DNA of 64,000 bases from Micromonospora polyrhachis (lineage in GTDB: Bacteria; Actinomycetota; Actinomycetes; Mycobacteriales; Micromonosporaceae): contig NZ_JACHJW010000001.1 in the NCBI RefSeq assembly GCF_014203835.1, positions 2,627,176-2,691,175 on the forward strand, read 5' to 3'. Positions within the stretch are counted from its first letter, which is position 1. The number at the start of each line of letters is the position of its first letter. A model generated the notes under the pieces. That model saw nothing but the letters and a program-made list of their open reading frames with translations. It was not told where the DNA came from and did no database searches. Made by a program: the position numbers and the translations under genes. Positions 1-8,681 of the stretch are shown piece by piece.

Positions 1-1
1 C

Positions 2-463
2 GTCGGGTACGACAAGTACCTGAAGACCGGTCCGTACTTCTTCGGCTACCAGAACACCCGGCCGGACTATGTGGACAACTACGCGTACCAGACGGGTCTG
101 CTGATCTCGTACTGGAACACGCGGTACTCGGACAACGACACGTTCGAGCACCCGGGCGAGGGTCGCAACATGATCATCGACTCGCGTCCGCAGCCGCTCT
201 ACAACCTGACCGGCCAGCCGTGGCGGGCCCGGGTCCAGGTCTACGACGCGCCGTTCAGCCTGCGTAAGGCCGACTCGATGACCCTGCACATCAACGGTCG
301 GCCGAACTACGTGCGTGGTCAGGCCGCGCAGCCGCTGTTCGACGACACCAAGCAGTACTGGTACCCGCAGCTGCCGAACCACGGCGTCAAGCTGCCGGCC
401 ACCGGCACCAAGATCCGGGTGCTGGACGAGGACGGTACCTCGATCAAGATCCGGATCTACTGA
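2..463 (+). CDS. Secreted M6-type (immune inhibitor A-like) protein, C-terminal part
   Basis: The reading frame is open from the left window edge and ends at 463, so only about 153 C-terminal residues are visible and the true start lies outside. The segment is rich in Tyr, Asp and Asn and has the pattern FFGYQNTRPDYVDNYAYQTG followed by LLISYWNTRYSDND and a beta-rich tail. That resembles the carboxy-terminal region of actinobacterial immune inhibitor A (peptidase family M6) proteins, which are secreted zinc metalloproteases. The catalytic HExxH motif would be upstream and cannot be checked here. A strong hairpin follows the stop. The family call is from memory of the pattern and is moderately sure. 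Confidence 0.6.
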   Translation, partial: VGYDKYLKTGPYFFGYQNTRPDYVDNYAYQTGLLISYWNTRYSDNDTFEHPGEGRNMIIDSRPQPLYNLTGQPWRARVQVYDAPFSLRKADSMTLHINGRPNYVRGQAAQPLFDDTKQYWYPQLPNHGVKLPATGTKIRVLDEDGTSIKIRIY

Positions 464-483
464 TCCCGGCTGACTGATCAGTC

Positions 484-520
484 GCGGCGCCCGGGGAGGA
501 CTCACCTCCTCGGGCGCCGC
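484..520 (+). terminator. Intrinsic terminator after the M6-like gene
   Basis: Two 16-base arms (484-499 and 505-520) pair with a single mismatch around a 5-base loop, about 20 bases after the stop codon. A T-containing stretch (TTCGTTG) follows. The position and strong GC stem fit a rho-independent terminator for the upstream gene. Confidence 0.75.
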
Positions 521-619
521 TTCGTTGTGGCGACCCCGGAAACCGCGTGATCGTGGTGACCCCGAAGTCCGCGTGACGCGGAACGGGAACGTTCGGTTGC
601 CGCCCCGCGTCGAAGTAGG

Positions 620-1078
620 GTGCCTGACGTGACGCGATCACCCCTCCGGGCAGCCAGCGAATGGCTGCTGGCGCCGATGACCCTGGCCCTGCTGATGTCC
701 GGCTGTGCTACCACCGAGCCGGCCGACGACGCGGCTGGCCAACCGTCATCACCCACGGCAACCACCAGCGCGGCCACCACGCCCACCAGCACCCCGACGC
801 CGACTGTCCGGCCGTCCAGTGCCCCCGCCATCCCACCGAAGAAGCCGACCGACGAGCAGGCCACCGACCGTATCGCGGGACGGGTCACCCGGGGTGGTTC
901 GGGCCCGTGCTACGGGGTGGTCACCGACGATGGCAAGGAATACGCCCTCTACGGGAGCGACACCGGCACGCTTCAGGTAGACACCTTCGTCCGGGTGACA
1001 ATCGCCCCCCTGCTCCTGAGGATCAACTGCGGACCGGGCACCCATGCCAGCATCGTGGAGCTCAGCGTGGTCCGCTAG
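620..1078 (+). CDS. Putative lipoprotein
   Basis: Unknown protein of 152 aa. The N-terminus has a short basic region, a hydrophobic stretch (residues 16-26) and a lipobox LMSGC, so it is probably lipid-anchored on the outside of the membrane. A Thr/Pro/Ser-rich spacer of about 50 residues follows (TSAATTPTSTPTPTVRPSS), then a compact C-terminal domain of about 75 residues with two Cys (in GPCYGV and INCGPG). The start is GTG at 620. The C-terminal domain looks like a small beta-barrel (VTDDGKEYALYG..., VRVTIAPLL), but I do not recognise a family. It stands alone between terminator-like sequences. Confidence 0.75.
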   Translation: MPDVTRSPLRAASEWLLAPMTLALLMSGCATTEPADDAAGQPSSPTATTSAATTPTSTPTPTVRPSSAPAIPPKKPTDEQATDRIAGRVTRGGSGPCYGVVTDDGKEYALYGSDTGTLQVDTFVRVTIAPLLLRINCGPGTHASIVELSVVR

Positions 1079-1201
1079 CCGGCTGGCGACGCCATTCGGA
1101 AATGCCATTCGAGGGTCGAAACCGGGTGAGGTCCCGGAAGAATCCCTGATCACTGCCGCCTAGGGGGCACCACCGCCCACACCCGCGCCTAGGCTGTGCC
1201 A

Positions 1202-2146
1202 ATGACCGAGCAGCGAGGCGGCCGTAGGAAGCCCGTCGTCGACGAGTCCTGCGTACTGGTGGACGGCCCATGGCAGCACCGTTTCGTCGGCGCCAACGGC
1301 AGCCGGTTCCACGTCGTCGAGGCGGGCACCGGCCCCCTGGTGCTCTTCCTGCACGGCTTTCCCGAGTTCTGGTGGGCCTGGCACGAGATGCTGCCGGCCG
1401 TCGCGGACGCTGGTTTCCGCGCCGTCGCGGTCGACCTACGCGGCTACGGTGCCAGCGACAAACCACCCCGGGGGTACGACGGGTACACATTGGCCGCCGA
1501 CATCGCCGGCCTGATCCGCGGGCTGGGTGAGCGTACGGCGACCGTGGTGGGGACCGGCTCCGGCGGCATGATCGGCTGGACTACGGCCGCCTTCCATCCC
1601 AAGCTGGTACGGCGGCTGGTGGTCCTCGGCGCTCCCCACCCGCTGCGGCTACGGGCCGCTCTCTTCTCCGACCCGCGTGGGCAGTTCACCGCCTCGACAC
1701 CGATGCTGAAGTTCCAGATTCCCCGCTATGAGCACACGTTGACCCGGGACAACGCTGCTCTCGTCGGCGAGTACCTGCATCGCTGGGGTGGCCAGGACTG
1801 GGTCTCCAGCACGTCGTTCGACAGCTACGCCGCCCGGTGCCGGGAAGCCATGCAGATTCCGCAGGCGGCGTTCTGCGCGATGGAGGGTTACCGGTGGGCT
1901 TTCCGGTCGGTCCTGCGGCTGCACGGCTACCGGTTCGTACGGCTGATGCAGCAGCCCCTGATCACCCCGACCCTGCAGCTACACGGAGCGATCGACGAGG
2001 CTTCGCTACCGCGTACCGCCCAGGGGTCCGGTCGCTACGTCTCCGCCCCGTACGAGTGGCGGTTGCTCGACGGTGTCGGCCACTTTCCGCACGTCGAGGC
2101 CCCCGACCTGGTACTCGGAGAGATCCTGCGCTGGACCAAGTCGTAG
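1202..2146 (+). CDS. Alpha/beta hydrolase, epoxide-hydrolase-like, with altered nucleophile elbow
   Basis: Full-length alpha/beta hydrolase of 314 aa. It has the oxyanion motif HGFPEFWWAWHEM, the strand-4 motif RGYGASDKPP typical of epoxide hydrolases and haloalkane dehalogenases, a C-terminal HGAIDEASLP region able to supply the acid, and GVGHFPHVEAP with the catalytic His. The nucleophile elbow is oddly VVGTGSGGMIGW where relatives read VVGHDWGG, so the position that normally holds Asp is Gly. The protein may be catalytically changed, use the adjacent Ser, or be inactive. I chose ATG at 1202 over the GTG two codons upstream. A hairpin follows the stop. Confidence 0.8.
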   Translation: MTEQRGGRRKPVVDESCVLVDGPWQHRFVGANGSRFHVVEAGTGPLVLFLHGFPEFWWAWHEMLPAVADAGFRAVAVDLRGYGASDKPPRGYDGYTLAADIAGLIRGLGERTATVVGTGSGGMIGWTTAAFHPKLVRRLVVLGAPHPLRLRAALFSDPRGQFTASTPMLKFQIPRYEHTLTRDNAALVGEYLHRWGGQDWVSSTSFDSYAARCREAMQIPQAAFCAMEGYRWAFRSVLRLHGYRFVRLMQQPLITPTLQLHGAIDEASLPRTAQGSGRYVSAPYEWRLLDGVGHFPHVEAPDLVLGEILRWTKS

Positions 2147-2148
2147 TC

Positions 2149-2174
2149 GGCCCGGACCAGGTCACGTCCGGGCC
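2149..2174 (+). terminator. Hairpin after the alpha/beta hydrolase gene
   Basis: Arms GGCCCGGA and TCCGGGCC are separated by 10 bases and begin three bases after the TAG stop. The hairpin lies between convergent genes (the hydrolase on plus, a small gene on minus), so it could serve both. No U-tract is visible. Confidence 0.5.
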
Positions 2175-2202
2175 GGGCCCGGACGACGCTCGGGCTGGGA
2201 CG

Positions 2203-2565
2203 TCAGACTCGCTGCTCACGTACCTCGGTCACCTCGTGCACTGGGGCCCACCCCTGGTAGACGCCGAAGTCGAACTCCTCCAGCCCTATCGACTGGGCGA
2301 TCGGCCAGCGGCCCCCGGTGTATTCGACCCGGAGCCAGGACTCGTGCGCGGCGAGCACGATGAACGGCTGCCCCTGCCATGAGCAGGTGGTACGCACGTA
2401 CGCGAGATCGTCGACCTCGGTGGCGGGCACCAGCCGGACGAACCGGCCGGGACGTACCTCGGTGAATCCGGCACCAGGTTCCGGCTGGTAGATCCTTACC
2501 TGGTCGCCGTCGGGGCTGGCCTCGTACTCCCGGCCCTGCCAGCGAGCCATGTAGCCGTCGCGCAT
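2203..2565 (-). CDS. Hypothetical protein, 120 aa
   Basis: Small soluble protein with no signal peptide or membrane segment, rich in aromatic and acidic residues (MARWQGREYEASPDG, FDFGVYQGWAP). I do not recognise the family, but the composition and codon use look like a real gene. The start at 2565 has GGGGAAGA upstream at good spacing. An alternative ATG at 2550 (MARWQG) has no clear ribosome site. It lies 19 bases downstream of the SseB-domain gene on the same strand and is probably co-transcribed with it. A 17-base direct repeat spans the junction of the two genes. Confidence 0.75.
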   Translation of the reverse strand: MRDGYMARWQGREYEASPDGDQVRIYQPEPGAGFTEVRPGRFVRLVPATEVDDLAYVRTTCSWQGQPFIVLAAHESWLRVEYTGGRWPIAQSIGLEEFDFGVYQGWAPVHEVTEVREQRV

Positions 2566-2592
2566 CAGTCTTCCCCGTCGCGCATCAGTCTT
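2556..2592. repeat. 17-bp direct duplication at a gene junction
   Basis: CGTCGCGCATCAGTCTT occurs at 2556-2572 and again at 2576-2592. On the minus strand the right copy contains the stop codon of the SseB-domain gene and the left copy contains the start codon of the 120-aa gene. A local duplication therefore built, or reshaped, the intergenic junction. Confidence 0.9.
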
Positions 2593-4876
2593 GCTCGACC
2601 CGTCGCCAGTGGCAGACGTCCATGTCCAGGGTGGCTACCAGAGTGTCCGCGCCGTCTGCGCCGAGCCGCCGCATCTCGGCCCCATGCGGCAGTCGGGCGC
2701 TGTCCACCTTGAACTCTGCCACCACGTCACTGCTCTCGCCCGGGGCGAAACCGTTGCCTCGGAAGGGGGCCCGCTCGATGACCCAGCCCTCCATCGCCCG
2801 CATGGCCGCCTCACTCTGGCCGCCGTACGGGATGCGGTAGAGGCTCGGCCGGTAGGCCGGCCAGCGCAGCACGTAGATCTCGTCCGCGTCGCGAGAGAAC
2901 GGTGACCCCGGATAGTTGAGGCCGAGTGCGGCGTGCAGCTTGGCCGGGGTGTCCAGGTGGGCGACCTCGGAGACCCGGTGCAGGAAGCCCGAGACCCGGT
3001 CGTAGCCCCGGTCCAGATAGAGGGCGATCTGGCCGGGGGCGACGACCTTCTGCATCATCTGCGGACGGGTCGGGTCCTCGCGGACCGGCGCGTACGACGA
3101 TCGTGGCTCGGCCTCCTCAGCCGGCGGCACCGCAGGTTCGACGGTCGTGCCGTCGTCGTCCCCAAGCCCCAGCTCAGCTGCCCAGTTGGCCAGCGCGACG
3201 ATCTGCGCGCCGGGCAGCTTCGCCCCGACCGGAGTGCCGGGGTTGACGGCGAACGACCAGTCGTTGTCAGGCCACCTACGGATCAGTCGGACGAACTTCT
3301 CGCCGATGGTCTCCACCGGATCGGGCACGTGGTCGGCGAGCCGCTCCGGCGAGGTGAACACCACCACGTAGGTCTCACCGTCGATCCGCTCGGTGTGCCA
3401 GTCGAAGCCGTCATCGCCGGGCTGACTTCCGGGCAGTGACAGCGCCGAGACCGGCAGTAGCACCCGGGCCAGTAGGAGGGTGGAGAGGAAGGTGTCGGTG
3501 CTGCCGTCGCCCACTGCCTCCAGCAGACTTCGTTCGACGTCGTTGGCGGGGACGAAGTCCGACGGCAGCGACGTCGGGTTCACCGCGGTGGGCGATTCCG
3601 GTTCGACCGGTGCAGGCTCTGGCGACGAGTCGGGCTGCGGCTCCGCGCCGGGATCAGCCCTGAGGTCAGCATCCAGGTCGAGGCCGACCTCAGGCTCGTC
3701 GACCGGATCGAGCCAGGTCTCCGCAACCGGGTCGAGGCCAGCCTGTTTCGGCTGCTCGACGACGGGTTCCGGGGCCACATCCGGCACCACGTTCGTAATC
3801 TCGCCAGCCGCAGAGGTCAGCTCGTCCCCGGCGTCGTCGGCGAACCCGGTGTGGTCGGCGGTCGCGGCATCATCGGCGGTCGCGGCATCGTCGGCGAACC
3901 CGGTGTGGTCGCCGATCGCGGCCCGAGGTGGTGGAACCTTCTCGAAGAGTGACCGTTCCCGACGCGGCCCCGCACCTTGGTCCGGTACGGCGGCTGGTGC
4001 GGACGATCCGGGTGGGACGGCTTCTGACGTCCGGTCGACTTGGAAGTTCCAACTCGGTTCCGGTTCCGGTTCCGGTTCCGGCTCGGCCCTCGGTCCGGGT
4101 GGTCGGGCGGTCGACCGGTTGGCCGCCGCGTACCACCCGGAGAACTCGGTCTCCGGGGCGCTGGAAGCAGACGGGGCCGGGGACGGGGAATCGGCGTGGG
4201 ATCCGCCGCCACCACTGCCGACATGGGCCGGATCGGGAAGGTCCGGAATCCAGAGCGACGAATGGTTGTCGGTCGTAACGGAATCCGGGGGTGATGGGGG
4301 CGGCGGTCCCGCCGGTGGCAAGGGGGACGGTGGCGAGGGGGACGGTGGCGAGGGGGACGGTGGCGAGGCCATCGGCGTGGCGGGCCCGGACGGCGTGGGG
4401 CGCGGCGGAACGACTGCGGTGGCCCGAGCACGAGCCAGAAGCTCAGCCCGGTCCAACCGGGCCCGAGCCCCCATGGTGCGACCCGGCAACCGGACCTCGC
4501 CCCGGGCGAGTTGCGACACGAACCAGGCTGGAAGGTAGCCCTCGATCGGCAGCCCTGGGTTGACCGCGAGCCACCACTCCAGGTTGGGCCAGTCGCTGGC
4601 CAACTCGTAGTAGTGGATCCTGCGGGTCGGGCCAGCATTTTCACCGAGGCAGGCGCGCTGGGCGGTGCCCGAGGTGAACGCCAACACGTGGGTACGTCCG
4701 TTGGTGGTCCAGGTGCCCCAGCCGGCCGGCTGTCCGGAAGGAGCTTGCGCGGCTATCGGTAGGAGAAGCTCGGTGCGGGAGAGAATCTGGAAATAGAGTT
4801 CCTGGTCGTTCGCCCGTAGGGCGTCCCGCATCGCGGCCTCGGCTTCGGTGGCCGGCTCCCAGTTGGTCACGGCCAC
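2585..4876 (-). CDS. SseB-domain protein with two SseB repeats and a long Pro/acidic linker
   Basis: 763 aa. Residues about 10-140 and about 445-580 are two copies of an SseB N-terminal-like domain, each with a core such as LLLPIAAQ/LLPVSAL and an AVNPGxPxxxxLP segment. The ~300-residue linker is low complexity: PPSPSP repeats, a Pro/Glu run (PEPEPEPEP) and Asp/Ala repeats (GFADDAATADDAATADHTG). A third conserved region of about 150 residues is at the C-terminus. SseB-like proteins occur next to type VII secretion genes in Micromonosporaceae; a role in that system is inference from position. The 4876 start is GTG. A second in-frame GTG at 4870 has AAAGGGGG upstream and may be the real start. 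Divergent from the mycosin gene. Confidence 0.75.
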   Translation of the reverse strand: MAVTNWEPATEAEAAMRDALRANDQELYFQILSRTELLLPIAAQAPSGQPAGWGTWTTNGRTHVLAFTSGTAQRACLGENAGPTRRIHYYELASDWPNLEWWLAVNPGLPIEGYLPAWFVSQLARGEVRLPGRTMGARARLDRAELLARARATAVVPPRPTPSGPATPMASPPSPSPPSPSPPSPLPPAGPPPPSPPDSVTTDNHSSLWIPDLPDPAHVGSGGGGSHADSPSPAPSASSAPETEFSGWYAAANRSTARPPGPRAEPEPEPEPEPSWNFQVDRTSEAVPPGSSAPAAVPDQGAGPRRERSLFEKVPPPRAAIGDHTGFADDAATADDAATADHTGFADDAGDELTSAAGEITNVVPDVAPEPVVEQPKQAGLDPVAETWLDPVDEPEVGLDLDADLRADPGAEPQPDSSPEPAPVEPESPTAVNPTSLPSDFVPANDVERSLLEAVGDGSTDTFLSTLLLARVLLPVSALSLPGSQPGDDGFDWHTERIDGETYVVVFTSPERLADHVPDPVETIGEKFVRLIRRWPDNDWSFAVNPGTPVGAKLPGAQIVALANWAAELGLGDDDGTTVEPAVPPAEEAEPRSSYAPVREDPTRPQMMQKVVAPGQIALYLDRGYDRVSGFLHRVSEVAHLDTPAKLHAALGLNYPGSPFSRDADEIYVLRWPAYRPSLYRIPYGGQSEAAMRAMEGWVIERAPFRGNGFAPGESSDVVAEFKVDSARLPHGAEMRRLGADGADTLVATLDMDVCHWRRVEQD
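4321..4365. repeat. 15-bp tandem repeat inside the SseB-domain gene
   Basis: Three adjacent copies of a 15-base unit (AGGGGGACGGTGGCG on the plus strand) encode the PPSPSPPSPSPPSPLPP stretch of the linker. The repeat is a multiple of three and keeps the frame, so linker length could vary by slippage. Confidence 0.8.
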
Positions 4877-5022
4877 CCCCTTTCGCCGGACAGGCCACAG
4901 GTATCGCGTACAACCTACAAGGTGGATCCAAGATCACAATGGCAGGCCGGCGGCGGGTGCCACGGTCGACTGTCCGCCGATAACATCCGGTCTCGGACCC
5001 GACACGATCCGAAAGGCAGAGC

Positions 5023-6267
5023 ATGCCTCGCCGGAAAGCACAGATCGCGCTCACCACCGCCATGATCATCACATCGGTGCTGCCCAGCGGCATACTAGCC
5101 ACGCCGGCAGCGGCCCGGCTCGCCGCCCCGGGCTGCACCTCGCCACTGGCGCCGGTCGAACCCGTCACCGAACTGCCCTGGGCCCAACAGCGCTACCTGC
5201 CGGATCGCCTGACCCCGCTGGCCACCGGTGTCGGGGTGACCGTGGCCGTCATCGACTCGGGTGTCGACAATCGGCACGCCCAGCTCCGCGGCCGAGTGTT
5301 GTCCGGCACCGACTACCTGGATCAGGGCCGGGACGGCAACCTGGACTGTGCCGGGCACGGCACCGCCGTGGCGAGCATCATCGCCGCCACCGAACGGGAT
5401 GGCACCGGGTTTCGCGGGCTCGCGCCGCAGGCCAAGATCCTCCCGGTGAGGATCAGCGAGCAGCAGATCATCGAGGGCCGGGAATCGGGACGTACGGTCA
5501 CGGCGGCGCAGTTCGCCCGAGCCATCCGCTGGGCGGTGGACCACGACGCCACCGTGCTCAACCTCTCCGTGGTGCTCTACGAGGACAGCCCGGCGGTACG
5601 GGAGGCGATCGCCTACGCCGTCGAGAAGGACGTGGTGGTGGTCGCCGCCGTCGGAAACCTGCACGAGAACGGCGATCCTCGCCCCTACCCGGCGGCGTAC
5701 GCCGGGGTGCTCGGCGTAGGGGCGATCGGCGCCGACGGGAACCGGGCACCCTTCTCGCAGGTCGGGTCGTACGTCGACGTGGTCGCCCCGGGTAGCGGGG
5801 TATTGGCGGCGGCCCCCGGGCGGGGACATCGCAAACAGGACGGCACCAGCTACGCCGCGCCGTTCGTGTCCGCCACCGCCGCCCTGGTCCGCCAGTACCG
5901 GCCGGCGCTGACCGCGGCCCAGGTGATCGAGCGGATCCTCGCCACCGCCGACCCGGCCCCGGCCGGTGAACACAGCACGGCGTACGGCCGGGGAACACTG
6001 AACCCGTACCGAGCGGTGACCGACACCGGGGCGGTGGGCAACCCGCAACCGGCTCGCGCGTTGCCCGCGCATCAGGTCGACCCGGCGGTGGTGGCGCAGG
6101 AAGAACGGCGCGGAACCGCTCGACACCGGGCGCTCTGGCTGGCCGGCGTCGCCGGCACGGTAGCCGTCCTGGTGGTGCTGCTGGCTGTGGTGCTGCCGCG
6201 CGGGGCACGCCGACGGTGGCGGCCCGCCGGGCCTACGGAGACGACGCAGCTCCCACCCGCGTCATGA
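5023..6267 (+). CDS. mycP: Mycosin-type subtilisin protease of type VII secretion
   Basis: 414 aa, family S8. The N-terminal signal sequence covers residues 1-32, and the catalytic triad is visible: Asp78 in VIDSGVD, His112 in AGHGTAVAS and Ser276 in DGTSYAAPF, with oxyanion Asn212 in AAVGN. A membrane segment near residues 373-393 is followed by a basic stop-transfer ARRRW, so the protease domain is outside and anchored. This is the architecture of mycosins, which are needed for and process substrates of ESX/type VII systems. It is divergent from the SseB gene and convergent with the WXG100 genes. The start ATG has GAAAGG upstream. Confidence 0.9.
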   Translation: MPRRKAQIALTTAMIITSVLPSGILATPAAARLAAPGCTSPLAPVEPVTELPWAQQRYLPDRLTPLATGVGVTVAVIDSGVDNRHAQLRGRVLSGTDYLDQGRDGNLDCAGHGTAVASIIAATERDGTGFRGLAPQAKILPVRISEQQIIEGRESGRTVTAAQFARAIRWAVDHDATVLNLSVVLYEDSPAVREAIAYAVEKDVVVVAAVGNLHENGDPRPYPAAYAGVLGVGAIGADGNRAPFSQVGSYVDVVAPGSGVLAAAPGRGHRKQDGTSYAAPFVSATAALVRQYRPALTAAQVIERILATADPAPAGEHSTAYGRGTLNPYRAVTDTGAVGNPQPARALPAHQVDPAVVAQEERRGTARHRALWLAGVAGTVAVLVVLLAVVLPRGARRRWRPAGPTETTQLPPAS

Positions 6268-6354
6268 TGTTCCGGTCCGAACCGGGCCAGAACCTGCCGG
6301 CCGGGGTCTCCGGGCCGGTCGACGACGGAGTGGGAGCCTCGCCGGTCGTGGCTA

Positions 6355-6648
6355 CTAACCGGAGAACAGCTGGGTGTTCCGCTTCTCCGTGCTGCGGTAT
6401 TCGAGGACGGACTCGTCCACTGCCAGTTTGATGTCGCGAAGCATGGTCTTCAGGTCGTTCGAGGCCGACCGCCACCGGGCCTGCCGCTCGGCGTACGCCT
6501 GCTGAGCGTCGCCCTCCCAGCTGGCGACCAGCGGCCCGGCATCCTGCTCCAACTGGCTGAGCTGGGCGTCGAGCGTGTTCAGCGCCCGCTGGATGTCCCC
6601 GCTGGCCTTCTCTAGGGCCGGCAGCTTGACGACGAGTTGGTCACTCAT
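6355..6648 (-). CDS. WXG100 protein (EsxA-like type VII substrate)
   Basis: 97 aa, the usual WXG100 length. The Trp-x-Gly turn is at residues 44-46 (SWEGDA) between two predicted helices, and a C-terminal YxxxE export motif is at Tyr84-Glu88 (YRSTE). It is the second gene of a two-gene set with another WXG100 protein 24 bases upstream, so the two probably form a secreted heterodimer. Family knowledge makes them substrates of the EccB/EccE machine encoded next door. Confidence 0.9.
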   Translation of the reverse strand: MSDQLVVKLPALEKASGDIQRALNTLDAQLSQLEQDAGPLVASWEGDAQQAYAERQARWRSASNDLKTMLRDIKLAVDESVLEYRSTEKRNTQLFSG

Positions 6649-6672
6649 GGTCTCCCCTCCCCGTTCTGTCCG

Positions 6673-6987
6673 CTACAGCGGAAGTTGAATGCCGCCACGG
6701 TTGGTGCTGGCCACCCGACTACCCGCGTCGGTGTCGGTCGTGTCGTACTGCCGGCCGGCGGTGCGGATCGCCCCGGCCGTCTGCCGCAGTGCGTCGTGGA
6801 TCGCCCGCTGGTCCTGCTCCCACGCCAACTTGACCTGCTCGAACGAACGGCCACCACTGCCCTGCCATTCGGTCTGCAGCGCTGCCAGCTCGACCATCAG
6901 GCCGCTGAGCATCTTCTGCAGTGCTTCGTCCGCCCTCTCGAACTTCGTGGCAGTCTGCGCCATCACCGCAGCATCTGCTGCTACCAC
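6673..6987 (-). CDS. WXG100 protein (EsxB-like partner)
   Basis: 104 aa from the chosen GTG at 6987 (VVAADAAVMAQTATKFE); the frame stays open to 7098, but that extension has no family-like sequence. The WQG turn is at residues 41-43 and the secretion signal YDTTD (YxxxD) at 81-85, followed by a short tail ending in GGIQLPL. It forms an operon with the downstream WXG100 gene. A 189-base gap separates it from the end of eccB, so the pair probably has its own promoter. An internal ATG at 6963 is possible but would cut the first helix. Confidence 0.85.
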   Translation of the reverse strand: MVAADAAVMAQTATKFERADEALQKMLSGLMVELAALQTEWQGSGGRSFEQVKLAWEQDQRAIHDALRQTAGAIRTAGRQYDTTDTDAGSRVASTNRGGIQLPL

Positions 6988-7176
6988 GACGTCACCCCGT
7001 TCCCTCCATACTCGTCGCGCACGTCCCGACGATGCACCGCCCACTATGGACCATGGCGCACACCGTGTCTCCGCCGGGTCGCACAACGTCACGAACAATC
7101 CCGCATGACGTTAACCGGCCGGCACCACCCCGGGCAGCCCCCTCCGGACACCAATGCGCGAGCGGGCAACCGAAAC

Positions 7177-8571
7177 TCACTCCTGGACGGCCGGTGACCG
7201 GGCCGCCTCCGGGTCGAGTGCCTTCCCCGCCGGAACCAGCGTCACCAGGTTCGCCGGCAGGCGCATCGGCCGGGTCTGCCCGTACCCCAGCATCGGCAAC
7301 ACCTCGGCCGCGCTCACCGCGTGCCGCCGCCCCAGGTCGGTGACGACGGAGATCGCGCCACCGCTGGCGCCTGGCGCGGCGGCCGACTCCACCAGCGCTC
7401 CCCGGCCCGGTGGCACCACGACGTGGTCGGCCAGTGCGCCACCGTCCGGTGCCCGAGCCCCGGTCCCCCCATCCTCGGGCAGTTGCGGAACGCGCGCCCC
7501 GACCCGGATCTCCGCAATTCCCCGGTCGTCGGGAATCCGACCGCACACCGCACCATCGGTCACCGGTAGCAGCCGGGGTTGGGTGGCTGGCGGAGCCGCC
7601 GGGTCGGTGGAGACCATGGTCGGCAGCTTCGGGATACCGGCGAAGCGGCCCGGAGCAAGCGGCGTTGGTTTGTCCTGGTTGACCGCAGCGAGCAGGAGGT
7701 CGGCCTGCACCTCGGTAATGGCGGCCAGCCCATCGCGTTTGGCTACCACGTACTGCCGTCCGCCACCCTGACTCTCCACCACGAAAACCTCGCCGACTTC
7801 GGCCTCCGGCACCTTCTCCGACCGGTCGCCCTGTCCGGGGATCGCTACCCGGGCCAGATCCGCCCCGACCGGCAGTGCGTTGAGCAGGGCTGGCGCCACC
7901 GCCACCGCCTGATCGCTGGCCCAGGTGAGGGCAGGTAGTACCAGGTCCCGATCGCGGATCAGGTGCCGACGGTCGTGCCAGATCAGATGCAGGCTGCCGT
8001 CCGGATGCCGACCGAGCAGGGCGTCGTCGCCCAACGTCGTACCACCGGCCGCGTCGGCGCCGACCAGCAACGCCGACCGGGCCGGCGTGGTCGCAGCGCT
8101 GGACCCCGGCAACGAACAGATCGTCCACGGAGTGGTGGTGAGCCGGCGTGGCCCCGGCAACGAGTCGGGGGCGCCGGGAATGCCCAGCGGCATTCCTCGA
8201 GGCACGCCTTCGATCGACTTACGGGACACCAGCACGGTCTTCGGGGCCGACGCCTTGATGATCAGCAGGGCCGAGGCGTAGTTGAGAACCGGGTGCAGCT
8301 TGCCCTCGACGAAGACGAACCGGGCACCCGACTCCTCCTCGACGATCACCGCCTGCGCATCTCGCCAGCTCTTGCTACCGCCCCCGGCGAGCGCGCCGTA
8401 CACGGCGAGGCCACCGATCACGATCGCCGCGATCAGCACGCTGGCCAGGGTCGCCCCCGCCGCCCGCCGGAACGGTGACTGCGCCGGATCGGTCTCTCGC
8501 ATCACCAGCGCGGCCACCACGCGCTGAACCATGAACTGGTATGAATGCAGTTGGTCCTGCCGCGACGGCAT
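7177..8571 (-). CDS. eccB: Type VII secretion protein EccB
   Basis: 464 aa from ATG 8571 (MPSRQDQLHSYQFMVQRVVAAL), preceded by GGGGAGGGG. This N-terminus is the hallmark of EccB: a short cytosolic helix, then one transmembrane segment (residues about 42-65, TLASVLIAAIVIGGLAVYGAL), then a large extracytoplasmic repeat domain. EccB is a structural part of the ESX membrane complex. It is divergent from eccE with 110 bases between starts, so a shared promoter region is likely. The frame extends to 8733 upstream, but that part has no family resemblance. Confidence 0.9.
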   Translation of the reverse strand: MPSRQDQLHSYQFMVQRVVAALVMRETDPAQSPFRRAAGATLASVLIAAIVIGGLAVYGALAGGGSKSWRDAQAVIVEEESGARFVFVEGKLHPVLNYASALLIIKASAPKTVLVSRKSIEGVPRGMPLGIPGAPDSLPGPRRLTTTPWTICSLPGSSAATTPARSALLVGADAAGGTTLGDDALLGRHPDGSLHLIWHDRRHLIRDRDLVLPALTWASDQAVAVAPALLNALPVGADLARVAIPGQGDRSEKVPEAEVGEVFVVESQGGGRQYVVAKRDGLAAITEVQADLLLAAVNQDKPTPLAPGRFAGIPKLPTMVSTDPAAPPATQPRLLPVTDGAVCGRIPDDRGIAEIRVGARVPQLPEDGGTGARAPDGGALADHVVVPPGRGALVESAAAPGASGGAISVVTDLGRRHAVSAAEVLPMLGYGQTRPMRLPANLVTLVPAGKALDPEAARSPAVQE

Positions 8572-8681
8572 GCGGGCCCCTCCCCATTCGGTCCGGCCCA
8601 TACGATAGGCCGCAGAGTGATTCATGGGGGGCGCAGTATTCCCCCACTGGCCCGGGCGACCAGACGGGGAGGCCGACAGCG

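Noticed and set aside
8541-8681. Longer EccE frame that overlaps the EccB start
   Set aside because: The added residues are low complexity and have no family-like sequence; a good ribosome site precedes the GTG at 8682.
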